Below are positions 18,160 through 28,056 of a stretch of DNA of 34,277 nucleotides, one piece after another. The position numbers and the translations under genes were made by a program. The first letter of the stretch is position 1. Each line of letters begins with the position of its first letter. A model generated the notes under the pieces. It was given only the letters and a program-made list of their open reading frames with translations. It was not told the origin of the DNA and ran no database searches. This DNA comes from Cytidiella melzeri (taxonomy: Eukaryota > Basidiomycota > Agaricomycetes > Polyporales > Irpicaceae): NCBI GenBank assembly GCA_022592445.1, contig JABYQR010000437.1, positions 1 through 34,277 of the forward strand. The letters are read 5' to 3'.

Positions 18160-19618
18160 ATGGCCACTCAATCCAACGCCGGATCCAACGCTGCCTCCGC
18201 TGCCGCCAACCTCACCCATTCTGTCCCTTTCGGGAAAATCACTCCCATCGTTTACAACCCTTCGGTGGAAAACTTTGAGCAGCATATTTTACACAACCTG
18301 AACACGGCCCAAAGGGCTTTTACTCGTACAGTTGAAGGTGGAGCAACTGCTGCCATAGTCCATAACATGATGAATCAGATGGTTCTTATCTGGAATAACC
18401 AGCTGTCGCTCCTGGAGGATAACCTCCAGGAATATGTGGATAGGGTCGCTCAAGACCTATATTCGCAGTCCGCTGCTGACACCCAAGTCCAGCGGATGGA
18501 CACTGACCTAGATATGGTCAAAACGACGATCACAAATGTGGTCAACCAGATTAATCAGCTTCCCTTGTCTCAAGGACAAGGAGGATCTTCGGCCAGCCTA
18601 AGATTGGCGAACCTCCGGAATTCAACGGCACTGATGGCAAGGTCAAGTTCAACGAGTGGTTGAACAAGATCTCTCTGTGGCTTGTCCACGAGAACTTGCT
18701 ACTGACAGGCAACGTATTGCCGTCGCGATGAACCGGCTCTCAGGCGCGGCGGCTCAATACATGGAGCCGTGGATTAAGAAGCTCACGAAGGGTCAAACGA
18801 TCGGAACGTGGGAAGAGTTCGAAAATGAGCTCAGGTACAATACGGTCAACGGGACGACAAGGAGGGCGCTCGAAAGGAGCTTAACGCCTTGTTCAACAAT
18901 ACAGATTTGGCACACAAGAACTTCGTCAAGTACGCGGAACGCTTCCGTACGCTTGGCAGGCTTTCTGGATATGAGGACGACTTGTTATTCACAAGCTCAA
19001 GCACGTCATCGAGAAGGATATGAGGCTCGTCATGATTGGGAAAGATGAAAATCAAATCCCTACCACATGGCCTCAGTTCCTCTACCTCTTGCTCGACATC
19101 CACAAGAAGGTCTATCCGGAGAAAGCACAGGGCCAGATCTTTGCGAAGGAGAAGGATACGTCCACTCCCATGGAGGTGGCGCGGCGGATAAAAAGAAGAA
19201 GAAGAACGAGAAGCGGAACAAGGGCAAAGGCAAAGAAGTGAACTCGACTGAAAAGTCGGAGAAGTTCTGCCACATTCATAAGTCCAAAGGACATAACACG
19301 GACGAATGTAACCTCAACGGCCTTAAGAAGAAGCCCGATGACAAGAAGAAGGAGGTGAAGAAGGATGGCAAGTCTTCGGCGCCGAAGAAGATTCGGGCAG
19401 CAGATGCCGAGGACTCTGGATTGGACAGCGAGGCCGAAGCCCCTAAGGCTTCGTCGTCAAAAACAAAAAATGTAAATACTGCGCGTTTAGAATTGGCGGC
19501 TCATATTGAGGAGGTTCCAACCGAAGACGATGAACCTTTGACTCCTCACCCGTCCCCTGACAAGGGTAAAGGGAAAAAGCCGACCAAGGGCAAGGATTTT
19601 TTCCGAAGCGTCATGTGA
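18160..19618 (+). pseudogene. Gag, frameshifted at about five places
   Basis: ATG 18160 opens MATQSNAGSNAAS, an Ala/Asn-rich start, then a helical region. Shifting frames near 18595, 18700, 18870, 18985 and 19170 follows a coherent Gag: GEPPEFNGTDGKVKFNEWL, MNRLSGAAAQYMEPW, FVKYAERFRTLGRLSGY and PQFLYLLLDIHKKVYPE. It then runs into a Lys-rich tail with the zinc knuckle CHIHKSKGHNTDEC. That knuckle has exactly the CCHC spacing (C-x2-x-x4-H-x4-C) but His at the second ligand. Gag forms the particle that encloses the RNA. The stop TGA (19616-19618) overlaps the pol frame. No functional product is possible without the frames being restored. Confidence 0.8.
19597..19603 (+). other. Candidate -1 frameshift heptamer TTTTTTC
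   Basis: In the gag frame this reads T TTT TTC, 12 nt before the gag stop, and the pol frame is the -1 frame. It fits X XXY YYZ slippage. It could be an ordinary homopolymer next to a mutated junction, since gag holds other frameshifts and Tf1-like elements use a single frame. Confidence 0.35.
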
Positions 19619-20349
19619 CTCCCTGCGAACATGAACGCTTAGGCCCTGATACCCTCGATCTTTGTACCGTAGATACTGTCAAAAATGTAGCGCGTTTAAA
19701 GAATTCATTTTTTCTACCGGTTACAATTTGGGTATATGGAAAGAAAGTGCAGGTCGAAGCTCTGGTGGATTCAGGAGCCACAACCACGTTCATCAGTAAG
19801 TCAGTGGTTGAAAGTAACAATCTGGTAACAAATCAACTGGCATCACCGTTTAACGTCATCAATGTCGACGGTACTCCCAATAAAGATGGTCAAATCACTC
19901 ACTCAGTACGTGCATACCTAGAAATAGGTTCGCACCGAGCAAGACAACACATGCTCGTCACTGACCTCGGTAGTAAACAAATGATTATCGGGATGACCTT
20001 CTTACGCCGCCACAATCCAGAGATAGATTGGGCAAATGGCGAGTGGAGATTTACCAGATGTCCTGAACTCTGTGCCCCAAGAGCTTGTAAAAACATCACT
20101 GTAACTCAAGAAGATATCGATGAACTTGAGTTACCTAAGGGACGTTCGGTGTCAGACAACCTGGACGGAATAGGAAGTGTCGACCTGGACAACCCTCACA
20201 TCCACTGGATCAACTTAGACGATCCAGAAGACCAAGAAATAGCGGAAATAATCGCTGAACTTTCTGGAAAGGAAGATGAGGGCTTTGAAGACGGTTTTGA
20301 CAAACAAGAATCCGTCAATTGGAAGCCATTAGTACCAAAATATCTATGA
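19615..20349 (+). pseudogene. Gypsy aspartic protease region of Pol
   Basis: The frame contains VEALVDSGATTTFI, the retropepsin active site (DSGA), about 57 residues in, and later MIIGMTFLRRHNPEIDW, the conserved ILGM..L..HNP.IDW block that closes protease. An acidic stretch follows. The frame overlaps the gag stop as ATGTGA in the -1 phase. TGA at 20347-20349 separates it from RT, which continues in the same frame, so a single nonsense change breaks the polyprotein. Protease would release Gag, RT and integrase. Confidence 0.85.
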
Positions 20350-21801
20350 GAAATTGGTGACGTCTTTTCAAAGAAAAAATCAGAGCGCATGCCGTTACGC
20401 AAACCGTACGATCACGCGATCGAATTTGAGGAAGGTGCCTCCCTTCCCAAAGCGGCTAAACTATACCCGCTGTCTCCAATGGAAAAGAATTCTCTAGATC
20501 AATGGATCGAAGAGGAACTCCGAAAAGGTTACATCCGCAAATCAAAAAGTCCGATTGCAGCACCTGTGTTCTTTGTCAAGAAGAAAGATGGCTCGTTACG
20601 TCTTGTGCAAGATTACCGAAAACTGAACGACATCACGGTGAAAAACCGGTACCCCATACCTCGCATCAACAATTTAATCAATTCGTTAAGCAAGGCTAAG
20701 GTCTTCTCAAAGATTGATCTTAGATGGGGATACAATAACGTTCGCATCCGAAAGGGTGACGAATGGAAGACGGCGTTCATCACACACCGTGGTCTTTTCG
20801 AAGCCAAGGTGATGTATTTCAGTTTCAGCAACGCACCTGCAACGTTCCAAGCCATGATGAATGAAATTCTGAGTGATTTGATCTTAGAAGGACATGTCAT
20901 GGTGTATCTCGACAACATCCTCATCTTCACTGAAGACAAGAAGGAAAACCGTTGCATCACACAGGAAGTGCTCAAGCGTCTACGCGAGAACGATCTATTT
21001 GCCAAACCAGAAAAATGCTTTTTTGAAAAAGATCACATTGAGTACTTAGGCATGATCATTTCTCACGGACATATTGAGATGGATCCAGCCAAACTCACTG
21101 GAGTTACTGAGTGGCCGCGACCTGAAAAGGTTAAGCAAGTCCAAGCCTTCTTAGGCTTCGCCAACTTCTATCGGCGTTTCATCAAGGACTTTGCTAAACA
21201 TGCAAAACCGCTCACTATTCTTACAAAGAAGGACCAACCCTGGATCTGGAAAGATGCTCAGGAACAGGCCTTCCAAAGTCTGAAACAGGCTTTTACGTCA
21301 GCACCCATTCTGAGGATACCAGATGACAAAAACCCTTTCCGTCTGGAAACAGACGCTAGCGACTTTGCTACAGGAGCGGTACTATCACAACTGGACCCAG
21401 CTGACAAGCTGTGGCATCCAGTAGCCTTCTACTCTAAATCACTCAACGTCCATGAACGTAACTATGAGATATACGATAAAGAGTTGTTGGCTATTATCCG
21501 CGCCCTGGAAGAGTATCGTCAACATCTGGAGGGACATCCGATTACCGTAGAAATATGGTCGGATCACCAAAACCTGACATATTTCAGGAATGCCCAGAAG
21601 CTGACTCGGAGACAAGCGCAATGGGCGTTATACCTCACGCGATTTAATTTTGTGCTCCGGCACAAACCCGGAAAGACCATGCTTACCGCAGATCCTCTGT
21701 CCAGGAGGCCAGATCATGAAGAGGGGGTAAATTCCGATAACGAGGACAAAATCTCCTTAAACCCAAGTTTTTTGCCATCTCTGCTATCAAAACTCTCATG
21801 A
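20350..21801 (+). pseudogene. Gypsy reverse transcriptase and RNase H (copy A3)
   Basis: In frame with protease past the TGA at 20347. RT blocks: PYDHAIEFEEGA, GSLRLVQDYRKLND, IDLRWGYNNVRI (motif A Asp), FSNAPATFQAMMNEIL, and the catalytic box VYLDNILIFTED. That box has Asn where the second Asp of YxDD should be (AAC, 20914-20916). KCFF..DHIEYLGMIIS and FLGFANFYRRFI follow. RNase H runs from FRLETDASDFATGAVLSQ through YDKELLAI and WSDHQNLTYF to RRQAQWALYLTRF. The frame is open for over 470 codons. A frameshift near 21775-21800 separates it from integrase. The D-to-N change should abolish polymerase activity. Confidence 0.9.
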
Positions 21802-21802
21802 C

Positions 21803-23296
21803 TCGCCTATCAACGATGATGAAATCCTAAGACGGGTCAAGGAAGCACTCATGAACGACGAAGTTACCAAGGACTATCAGCAGCTACTTAACTCTGGTCC
21901 TAGGGAGTTCAAGAAATCACTAGAGGAATGGAATTTTGAGAACGGATTACTTCTATACCGTGGAAAAGTCTACATCCCCAAAGATCAGAAATTAGATCTG
22001 AGACGCCAAATCATCCAGATGCATCACGATCTACCTTCTGGCGGACATCCTGGCAGATGGAAAACGTACGAACTGATCTCGAGAAACTACTGGTGGCCAG
22101 GTTTAACCACCGATGTCAAGAAATACGTGACAGGCTGTGACACATGTCAGCGGATGAAGACTCGTTCGCAACAGCCTTATGGACCACTCATCCCTAATCC
22201 GGTTCCGGCCGAACCATGGGATATCATGACTGTCGACTTGATTACTCAGTTACCGGAGTCTGATGGCTTCAATGCTATCTGCGTAGTTGTAGACCGCCTC
22301 ACTAAAAGGGCGCACTTCTTCCCTATTGTAAACGAGTTCTCGGCAAAAGATCTTGCAGCTCTACTCTATGAGAGAGTCTGGACCCTTCACGGGTTACCCT
22401 TGCAAATCATTTCCGACCGAGGTCCACAATTCGCAGCAGATTTATTCCAGGAATGGTGTAAGATGCTAGGGATAGAATCTACAATGACTACTGCACATCA
22501 TCCGCAGACTGATGGTCAAACTGAACGAGTTAATCAAACGCTCGAACAGTACCTGCGTTGTTACGTTGATCAACTACAAGACGACTGGGCTAGATTGCTC
22601 AGCTCGGCTGAGTCGCATACAACAATGCAGCGCACGAAGGAACTAAGCACTCGCCTTTCTACCTCGAATACGGCAGACACCCTAGAGCTGGTCCAACGCT
22701 CACTAAGGACCTGAAAAGGTCTGACATGAATGACATCATGTGGAACCGCTTGAAAGCTCAAGAGCATGCTAAAGCGGCGTTACAACTTGCGGCTGAACGC
22801 ATGAAGTGGTACTATGACAAGCACGTCCAGAAGGTCCCCTTCAACAAGGCGATCAGGTCATGCTAGATCTGAGAGACTATCAAAAATCTGGACATAAGCT
22901 GTCAGCCAAGTACTATGGCCCATTCAAGATTGCTGAAAAGCTCTCGCCGGTCACATTCAGACTGGAATGGCCTGAACGTTCACCAAGGATACATCCTGTA
23001 TTCTATGCAAGCAAGTTAGTACCGTACAACAAACCTGAATTCGAAGGCCAAAAGCTGGAGATGCCTCCGCCAGATATCATCGACGGAGAAGAAGAATACG
23101 AAGTCGAGAAGATTCTCAAGTCAAGACGTACAGGTCGTGCCAAAAAGCTTCAGTTTACATACGCTGGAAAGGCTACGGACCGAACGACGACACGTGGGAA
23201 CCTGTAGAAAACATTACGCACGCTCAAGAAGCAATCAAGAAATTCTACGACGATCATCCCCGAGCTATACGCTCAGCTACAATTTACTGTGTATAA
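21803..23296 (+). pseudogene. Gypsy integrase and chromodomain (copy A3)
   Basis: Zinc domain HHCC: HHDLPSGGHPGRWKTYELI followed by GCDTCQRMK. DDE triad: IMTVDLITQLP, ISDRGPQFAA and TDGQTERVNQ. Three 1-base deletions relative to copy A2 break the rest: near 22611 (AGTCG versus AGTTCG), near 22847 (CAAGG versus CAGAGG) and near 23153 (CAGTTTAC versus CAGTATTAC). The chromodomain (EEEYEVEKIL...) begins near 23090 and would end at the TAA 23294-23296. The element likely targeted heterochromatin through this domain when active. Confidence 0.9.
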
Positions 23297-23533
23297 AGTT
23301 ACAACAACACACCAAGGATCATCCACGATCCAATAACGCAACCGAGGAGGGTACGGACTAGACTACCATCAGCCAATGAGGTGTGAACCCCGTCAGGGGC
23401 GTCGGTAGAAGCCGCTAGAGTCACTCAGAATTGCTTAGGCACCCTCTTGACAATGGTGAAAAAGTGGACTCAATGACCAAGGTGTTGTTCAAAACTCTTT
23501 GCACGGAGTTCAAAGCAAGAAGGGGGGGGGTAA
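23297..23533 (+). other. 3' untranslated part and polypurine tract (copy A3)
   Basis: About 235 bp without coding content, ending AAGAA, a run of 9 G and TAA directly before the LTR (polypurine tract about 23517-23530). Confidence 0.8.
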
Positions 23534-24258
23534 TGTCACAGATTTTCAATGTTTCTACAAGACTTGCCTTACCAGGCAACGGTATTATTGGGAATATTTA
23601 AGCGCTTGTCAAGCGCTTATCCAGCGCTTATCCGGCGTCTATTTAGGCGCTTATCCAGCGCTTATCTGGCGCTTATCAGGCGCCTATTCCGGCGCTTATT
23701 CTCAGTGCCTATCAATTGATGCGCTGATGCGCCTCCTGTCTCTGATGCGCTGATGCGCTCCTTTCCTTATCTGTGTATCACATGATAGAACTCTCTGGAA
23801 CCTTGTGGAACTTGCTGGAACTATGATGTCATAGTATAGAACATTCCATTAGATGATGTCATAGTTCTTAGAACCTTCTGGACAAGTCTAGCCTTGTCTT
23901 AGAACAAGCTAGAACAAGTCTAGCCTTGGGACTGGGTCATGGGGTCAGGTCATGGGGACAATTGCTATTGGTTGATTATTGAAGTGGCACCACTAGGGCA
24001 TAGGGCATGCTTAGTAAGGTAGATTACTTCGCTTACTCATGTAGGTATTAGGGGTCTTAGGGTAGTACCTGGGGTTCTCCCCTTCATGTATATATAGAGG
24101 CACTCCTGAGGGCATATCCCCTCAGTCTTATCCACTCTGTTGAGCCAGGACTACTCAGTACCCACCAGTACTTCGCTCACCACCACTCTTACTCTCTATC
24201 TCACCACATCCCCCTCAAGTTAACAAACCTATCTGCTGAGTGTAGCATTACTGTTACA
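23534..24258 (+). repeat. 3' LTR of family A (copy A3)
   Basis: 725 bp. Compared with the 5' LTR I count one missing A near position 27, one T/C difference near 150 and one G/C difference near 705. Confidence 0.95.
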
Positions 24259-24263
24259 GATTC
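24259..24263. repeat. Target-site duplication of Gypsy copy A3, right
   Basis: GATTC, identical to 15900-15904. Confidence 0.95.
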
Positions 24264-25342
24264 CAAATGTTCCATTGAGGAGTATCTGTGAGTGATGACC
24301 ATACTTCCATGCGGCATGATTCATATCTGGCGTGGAGATACAGACTTTGAGGTGCTCTTCTTTGTCAGCTCTCAGAGAATAGTGGTATATAGTGTCGCAA
24401 AGGGTCTGATTGAACTGAGGTGAGTCTGTGTTGAGCCACTTGTGCAGATTGACATGGTCTTGTTCAGAGATCTTGATTCCCCGCAGTCGGTGGAACTGTT
24501 GGTAGAGTGAGCGGTTGTCCTTATGGGAAAGCAGTCACCGATAGCATGAGTTCAATAAGTCTTTTGGCATGTTGTTATACTTTTGCTCCGCAATGCTGAT
24601 TTGCTTTTTTGGCATCAACAAGACTGGCGCCACTCTCAAGAAGTTGAAGGGCGTGCCTATAGACTGATGGGTGTACAGGCCAGACGGGAGACCACGTGAA
24701 TGCGCTGGTGAGGCACTCTTTGTTATGCTCCAAGTAGCCACGAATCATGAGAACTTGATGAGTGCCTATGCGGTACAAGACCTTGCAGTGTCCTAAGCAC
24801 CCCGTAAAGTTAACAGGGTTACTTTGTTTGTCCGAGCCGCAAGCCGTGTGACTGTAGCTACACAAGCTATAGTTCTAGTTAAGCAAGCCACCGGCACATG
24901 TTCCAATGCTTTGTACTTACCACTGATATAGTTGTCTCTGGGTTGCCCTGTCTCCAGTACCTTTGCTACTCGACCATCTACAGCTCCACTTGCTCCCCAG
25001 CTTGTCCAAGGTGTTGGTGTCGAGGTGGTTGACGGTGAGGAATGCACGAGCAGTGAGTTGATCCTGCTCATCTGCAATGTCATATTTTTGACTGAATAGA
25101 TCATTGTCCGCATAGATGACTAAGACTGCTTCACGTTGGCTGTCATCAAGAACAAGATGGTCGGTGTATATCTTCGCAAATTCAAGCAGTAATTTGAGAG
25201 GTTCTGCCCCACTCGCAACAGCCTCATTAACGTGTACAAAGCCCCGGAAGGTAGGCGGTGTTTTGGGGCGACGAGCAATTCTTGTTCTCTGCCACTTCTT
25301 GGGTGGCGGGGTGGTCATGGGGTAATACAGAAAATTCTTCAC
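24264..25342 (-). pseudogene. MULE transposase, N-terminal part, interrupted
   Basis: Starts at ATG 25342 (MKNFLYYP) with a basic N-terminus. A GT-AG intron (24920-24867, 54 bp) is followed by a Cys/His-rich DNA-binding region (QCLCSYSHTAC across the splice, then GCLGHC and YLEHNKEC). Frames change near 24605 inside a six-A run, then a TGA at 24535-24537 occurs where the frame otherwise continues into DNRSLYQQFHRLRGIK, HAAWKYGHHSQ and LLNGTFGI. In MULE transposases the last block is DGTFG with the first catalytic Asp; here it is Asn (24274-24276). The Gypsy insertion follows three codons later, and the gene resumes in frame at 15899. Confidence 0.85.
24867..24920 (-). other. Intron in MULE transposase
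   Basis: 54 bp, donor GTAAGT, acceptor CTATAG, with a CTTAACT branch-like word. Splicing joins TG to C and keeps the frame into the Cys/His-rich region. Confidence 0.65.
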
Positions 25343-25537
25343 AGTTTTTCTGACTCATAATTTGTATACCGCATTGGTTTTAGGGTAACAAATGTTTGTT
25401 ACATCTAATTACTGTATACAATTTGATACTATCAGTACATTGTTAGTAAGCACGTGGATAAAATGATGTGAACAAGGTTCAGCTAACCTCACACCAAAAC
25501 CTGAATGCTAGTGAGTGCCCTGCAAACCAACATCTTT

Positions 25538-25647
25538 TGAACCGCCTCTCTGGCCGTACAATTGCTATCTTGCACGCTGACAAGCCAAGTTGCCGGAAGT
25601 ACACGTGATCTCCCAATAAGGAAGGTCCTTGTGCAGGCTGACAATCC
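25538..25647 (-). repeat. MULE right terminal inverted repeat
   Basis: Inverted partner of 13691-13801; the terminal 20 bp (25628-25647) are perfect. Open frames read across it on either strand are artefacts of the repeat. Confidence 0.75.
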
Positions 25648-25656
25648 TGGGGCGGG
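25648..25656. repeat. MULE target-site duplication, right copy
   Basis: TGGGGCGGG, 8 of 9 bases identical to the left copy. Confidence 0.75.
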
Positions 25657-26012
25657 TGTTAAAATGACCTTGTTCGACTCGGAGCGTGAAATTTGCGCGA
25701 CAAGGGGTATTTTCAACAACACGCTGAGTTCAGCAGGTGAATTTCACTGCTGCCGTGGTGCCGGCACCATAATATATAATATCATCTGCTATAGCTATGT
25801 ACATATATACGTATAACTTATTGGCAACAGTTTCTGTAAGGGGTATGTATGTAGATATAGCTGCATAATGTTTTTGTATCCCACATGATCAAGGATGATA
25901 ATTCTACTTTTGTTGTGGCTAGCATTTTGGCACTCAGACTCATTGTGGTAATATGATGTATTGAGGCATCTCGAGGCCTAATGCAGTGTTTTCTATATCA
26001 CAAAAACATGTA
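25657..26012. other. AT-rich spacer
   Basis: No gene seen. Contains TATATAATATC and TACATATATACGTATA words (25770-25816). It may be the 3' flank of the Tnp2-type relic at 26013. Confidence 0.45.
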
Positions 26013-26447
26013 CTAGTGGATAGGGTAAAATTGAACTACATTACATGATTTCTGAGCTGTCCTGCACTGCTTCATCAACATCTGAAGCATAGAAAGCACC
26101 ATCAGCCCCTCTACTCCGATCAACAATGACCCAAGTTTGTTTTGCCCGTGCAGTCCGAGGAAGGCCTGGATCCTTCCAACAAGAGACTGTACACATGTCA
26201 TGTCAATCACCTGTGGAGGTGACATGCTGTCATACATGTCCACCTTCAAAAGACCTAGAGTGTGACTGTCTGCCTTGCTGGTGTGGACATCTGCAAGTAC
26301 AAATTGTGTTCTCTCCTGCAGACCAATTTTTGGTGCCGGTGCAACAGTTACCACAAGGATGTGCAGCAGCTTGGCATAGAAAGTCTTAGGCTGATACACG
26401 GCAGGAGCATGGCGATAGCAAGCATTTTCATCCACAAGAATATCATA

Positions 26448-26510
26448 CTGTCAACAAAACAAAAGTTCAGCTCAGTACCCAATGCTATAATAATCATTCT
26501 TCAGACTTAC
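26448..26510 (-). other. Intron in Tnp2 C-terminal relic
   Basis: 63 bp, GTAAGT...GACAG. Joins ATWVR to YDILVDENA in frame. Confidence 0.65.
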
Positions 26511-27123
26511 TCGGACCCATGTGGCATCCCGTCTATCCTCTGTAGGAGAGACCATTGAAGAGGCCCACATTGTATCACCCCCAAGATGACGCACACAGCC
26601 GTAACCTTCAATTTGAATGTTCATGAACTCACATCGTATAACTGTGAGGGGTAAGCCAAATTGTGTGGCAAAGTGCAGGTGGACCCTTCGAATAAGCTGC
26701 GGATCTGCAGCAGCACTGGAGGGTAGACAAGGTGGCAGAAGAACACAGGTAGGGTCTAGAGCCAGAAGAGGGTGTGTCAGTGCCAAAGCTGTAGTGAGCA
26801 TACATGACTCACAATTTGAAGACTGGAACTGCCCTTGAACCTGTGCATTAGGTGGAGGCTTGAGCAACAACATCTGGTGGATGTTATATCGAAGTCCTAG
26901 CTGCTTGAGGCGTGCATTGGAAAGAACAGTCAGTGCAAGGTTGGTGAAAGGATGGCGCCGACTTCAAATGGAGCGTTGCAGAATACCACAGTACTGTTCC
27001 ATGGGGAAAGCCCAGTATTCCCATACAGGTCCCATAGTTTATATGCTGTCAGCAATATGAAGAAGGGCATGAATGGTGAGTACGCAGGTTGAGAGGCGTG
27101 AGGGAGAGTATTGATAGTAGAAT

Positions 27124-27175
27124 CTGCGATGCAAATATGAGAGGGGATTTCCTGCTAATAAGACAATCAGCTTAC
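27124..27175 (-). other. Intron in Tnp2 C-terminal relic
   Basis: 52 bp, GTAAGC...CGCAG. Joins YER to FYYQY, the position where the conserved frame continues. Confidence 0.65.
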
Positions 27176-27326
27176 CTCTCGTACATTTCCACCCATGTGA
27201 TAATCTTACTCGGATGTTATGGATGTTCTCAGGAAAGAGCTCAAAGGAGAGACAGAGATTGAGAAGTGCGACAAGCTGGAGGAAGTAGTTGTAGTACTTG
27301 GCATTTTTGAATTTGCGGTCAAGAAG

Positions 27327-28038
27327 TGTTAAGACCGACTATTGTCAAGGGACAAGTTGTCAAGTCAGAACCCCTTGGTGTAGCTACACACAAGGTCGGA
27401 TGATGGTCTAGGCCGCTCAGTCGCTGTCAAGCACAGTGGCAGACAGATGATGGTTCGATAGAAGAAATATTGATACGAAGTGGATAGACTGAGGTTCTAG
27501 CCCCATGTCTAGCGGCTATTTATACATGTTGACCTAACTAATTTTGGACCAGTCCGAAGTAGTGGTAGCAAATCAGAGAAACAGAAAGAAAGAACAGTAC
27601 ACAGAGAACATCCACTGCTTTGGAAAGCCAATAAGAGAAAAGACCGTCAAGGTGCGGGAACAAGGGACAATAGAAAGGTGAAACATGAGGCAAAGATCAA
27701 TAGAGAAGGGGTTAAACCCAAAACAGGGGATAGACGGGGTTGGACCCAAAACAGGGAGTAGACGGGGTTAAACCCGATGGAGTGGTAACGGAGTTATGGA
27801 GAGGCCAAGGGTTGCACCAAGGCAATGGTAACCAATCGGAGTTAGGTTCGAGGTTTGATTGGACACAAGGAGACAACTAATGACATAATAGTCCGTGTTG
27901 AACGGAGGCAATGTGGATCAGGGAATGATGGAGGAAGGATGAGTTGGATTGTCAAGACACTTGTAAAGAAGATAACTAGTTATCAAGATAATCAAAGAAG
28001 TAGAGAAAAATGATAGGGTGTGAAGACCGTTCATAACA
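27327..28038 (-). repeat. 3' LTR of family B
   Basis: 712 bp. On the minus strand it starts TGTTATGAACGG at 28038 and ends GGTCTTAACA at 27327 (TGTTA/TAACA ends). It contains two GGGGTTAAACCC-like words (27710-27775) and a TATA box with CAGTCTATCCA downstream. No family A LTR similarity apart from this promoter arrangement. Confidence 0.85.
27481..27524 (-). promoter_or_regulatory. Family B LTR promoter core
   Basis: TATAAATAG (complement of 27516-27524) and, 33 bp downstream, CAGTCTATCCA (complement of 27481-27491). The second string differs from the family A self-primer string by one missing T. Same spacing as in family A. Confidence 0.55.
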
Positions 28039-28056
28039 TTACCTCCCCTTTAAGAC
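28039..28056 (-). other. Polypurine tract of family B
   Basis: Minus strand AAAGGGGAGGTAA directly before the LTR start TGTTATG. Confidence 0.7.

Larger units (their letters stand above)
15905..24258 (+). mobile_element. Ty3/Gypsy chromovirus family A, full-length copy A3
   Basis: 8.35-kb element. It has two LTRs (726 and 725 bp), a primer-binding site, an extra upstream ORF, gag, protease, RT, RNase H, integrase and chromodomain, a polypurine tract, and a perfect GATTC duplication. Order PR-RT-RH-IN-chromodomain places it among chromoviruses, close in layout to Tf1/Tf2. The two LTRs differ by two substitutions and one 1-base indel, so insertion was recent, yet gag and pol hold many frameshifts. 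It sits inside the MULE transposase gene, on the opposite strand. Confidence 0.95.
13691..25647 (-). mobile_element. Mutator-like element (MULE) with nested Gypsy insertion
   Basis: Terminal inverted repeats begin GGATTGTCAGCCTGCACAAG at 13691 and, inverted, at 25647, exact over 20 bp. Beyond them the flanks are CGGGGCGGG (13682-13690) and TGGGGCGGG (25648-25656), an 8/9 match as expected for the 9-bp duplication made by Mutator transposases. The transposase gene lies between them on the minus strand. Without the nested Gypsy and one copy of its duplication the element would be about 3.6 kb. The transposase is broken, so the element is not autonomous. Confidence 0.85.
26013..27326 (-). pseudogene. 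Tnp2/CACTA-type transposase, C-terminal part, broken
   Basis: Reading leftwards from 27326: YYNYFLQLVALLNLCLSFEL, a 1-base frameshift near 27205, WVEMYER, an intron (27175-27124, 52 bp), then FYYQYSPSRLSTC, TIHALLHIADS, GPVWEYWAFPMEQYCG and SRRHPF. This is the DUF4218-like block of Tnp2-type transposases. After LKQLGLRYNI comes a variable part and GGDTMWASS, then a second intron (26510-26448, 63 bp) and VDENACYRHAP, FYAKLLHILV and the residues PQVIDMTCVQSLVG, resembling the DUF4216-like end. Breaks: TAA 27039-27041, TGA 26964-26966 and the frameshift. The upstream catalytic part is cut off by the family B LTR. Confidence 0.75.

Noticed and set aside
25562..25816. Plus-strand 84-codon frame similar to a frame at 13564-13764
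   Set aside because: The similarity comes from the MULE terminal inverted repeats, not from a protein.
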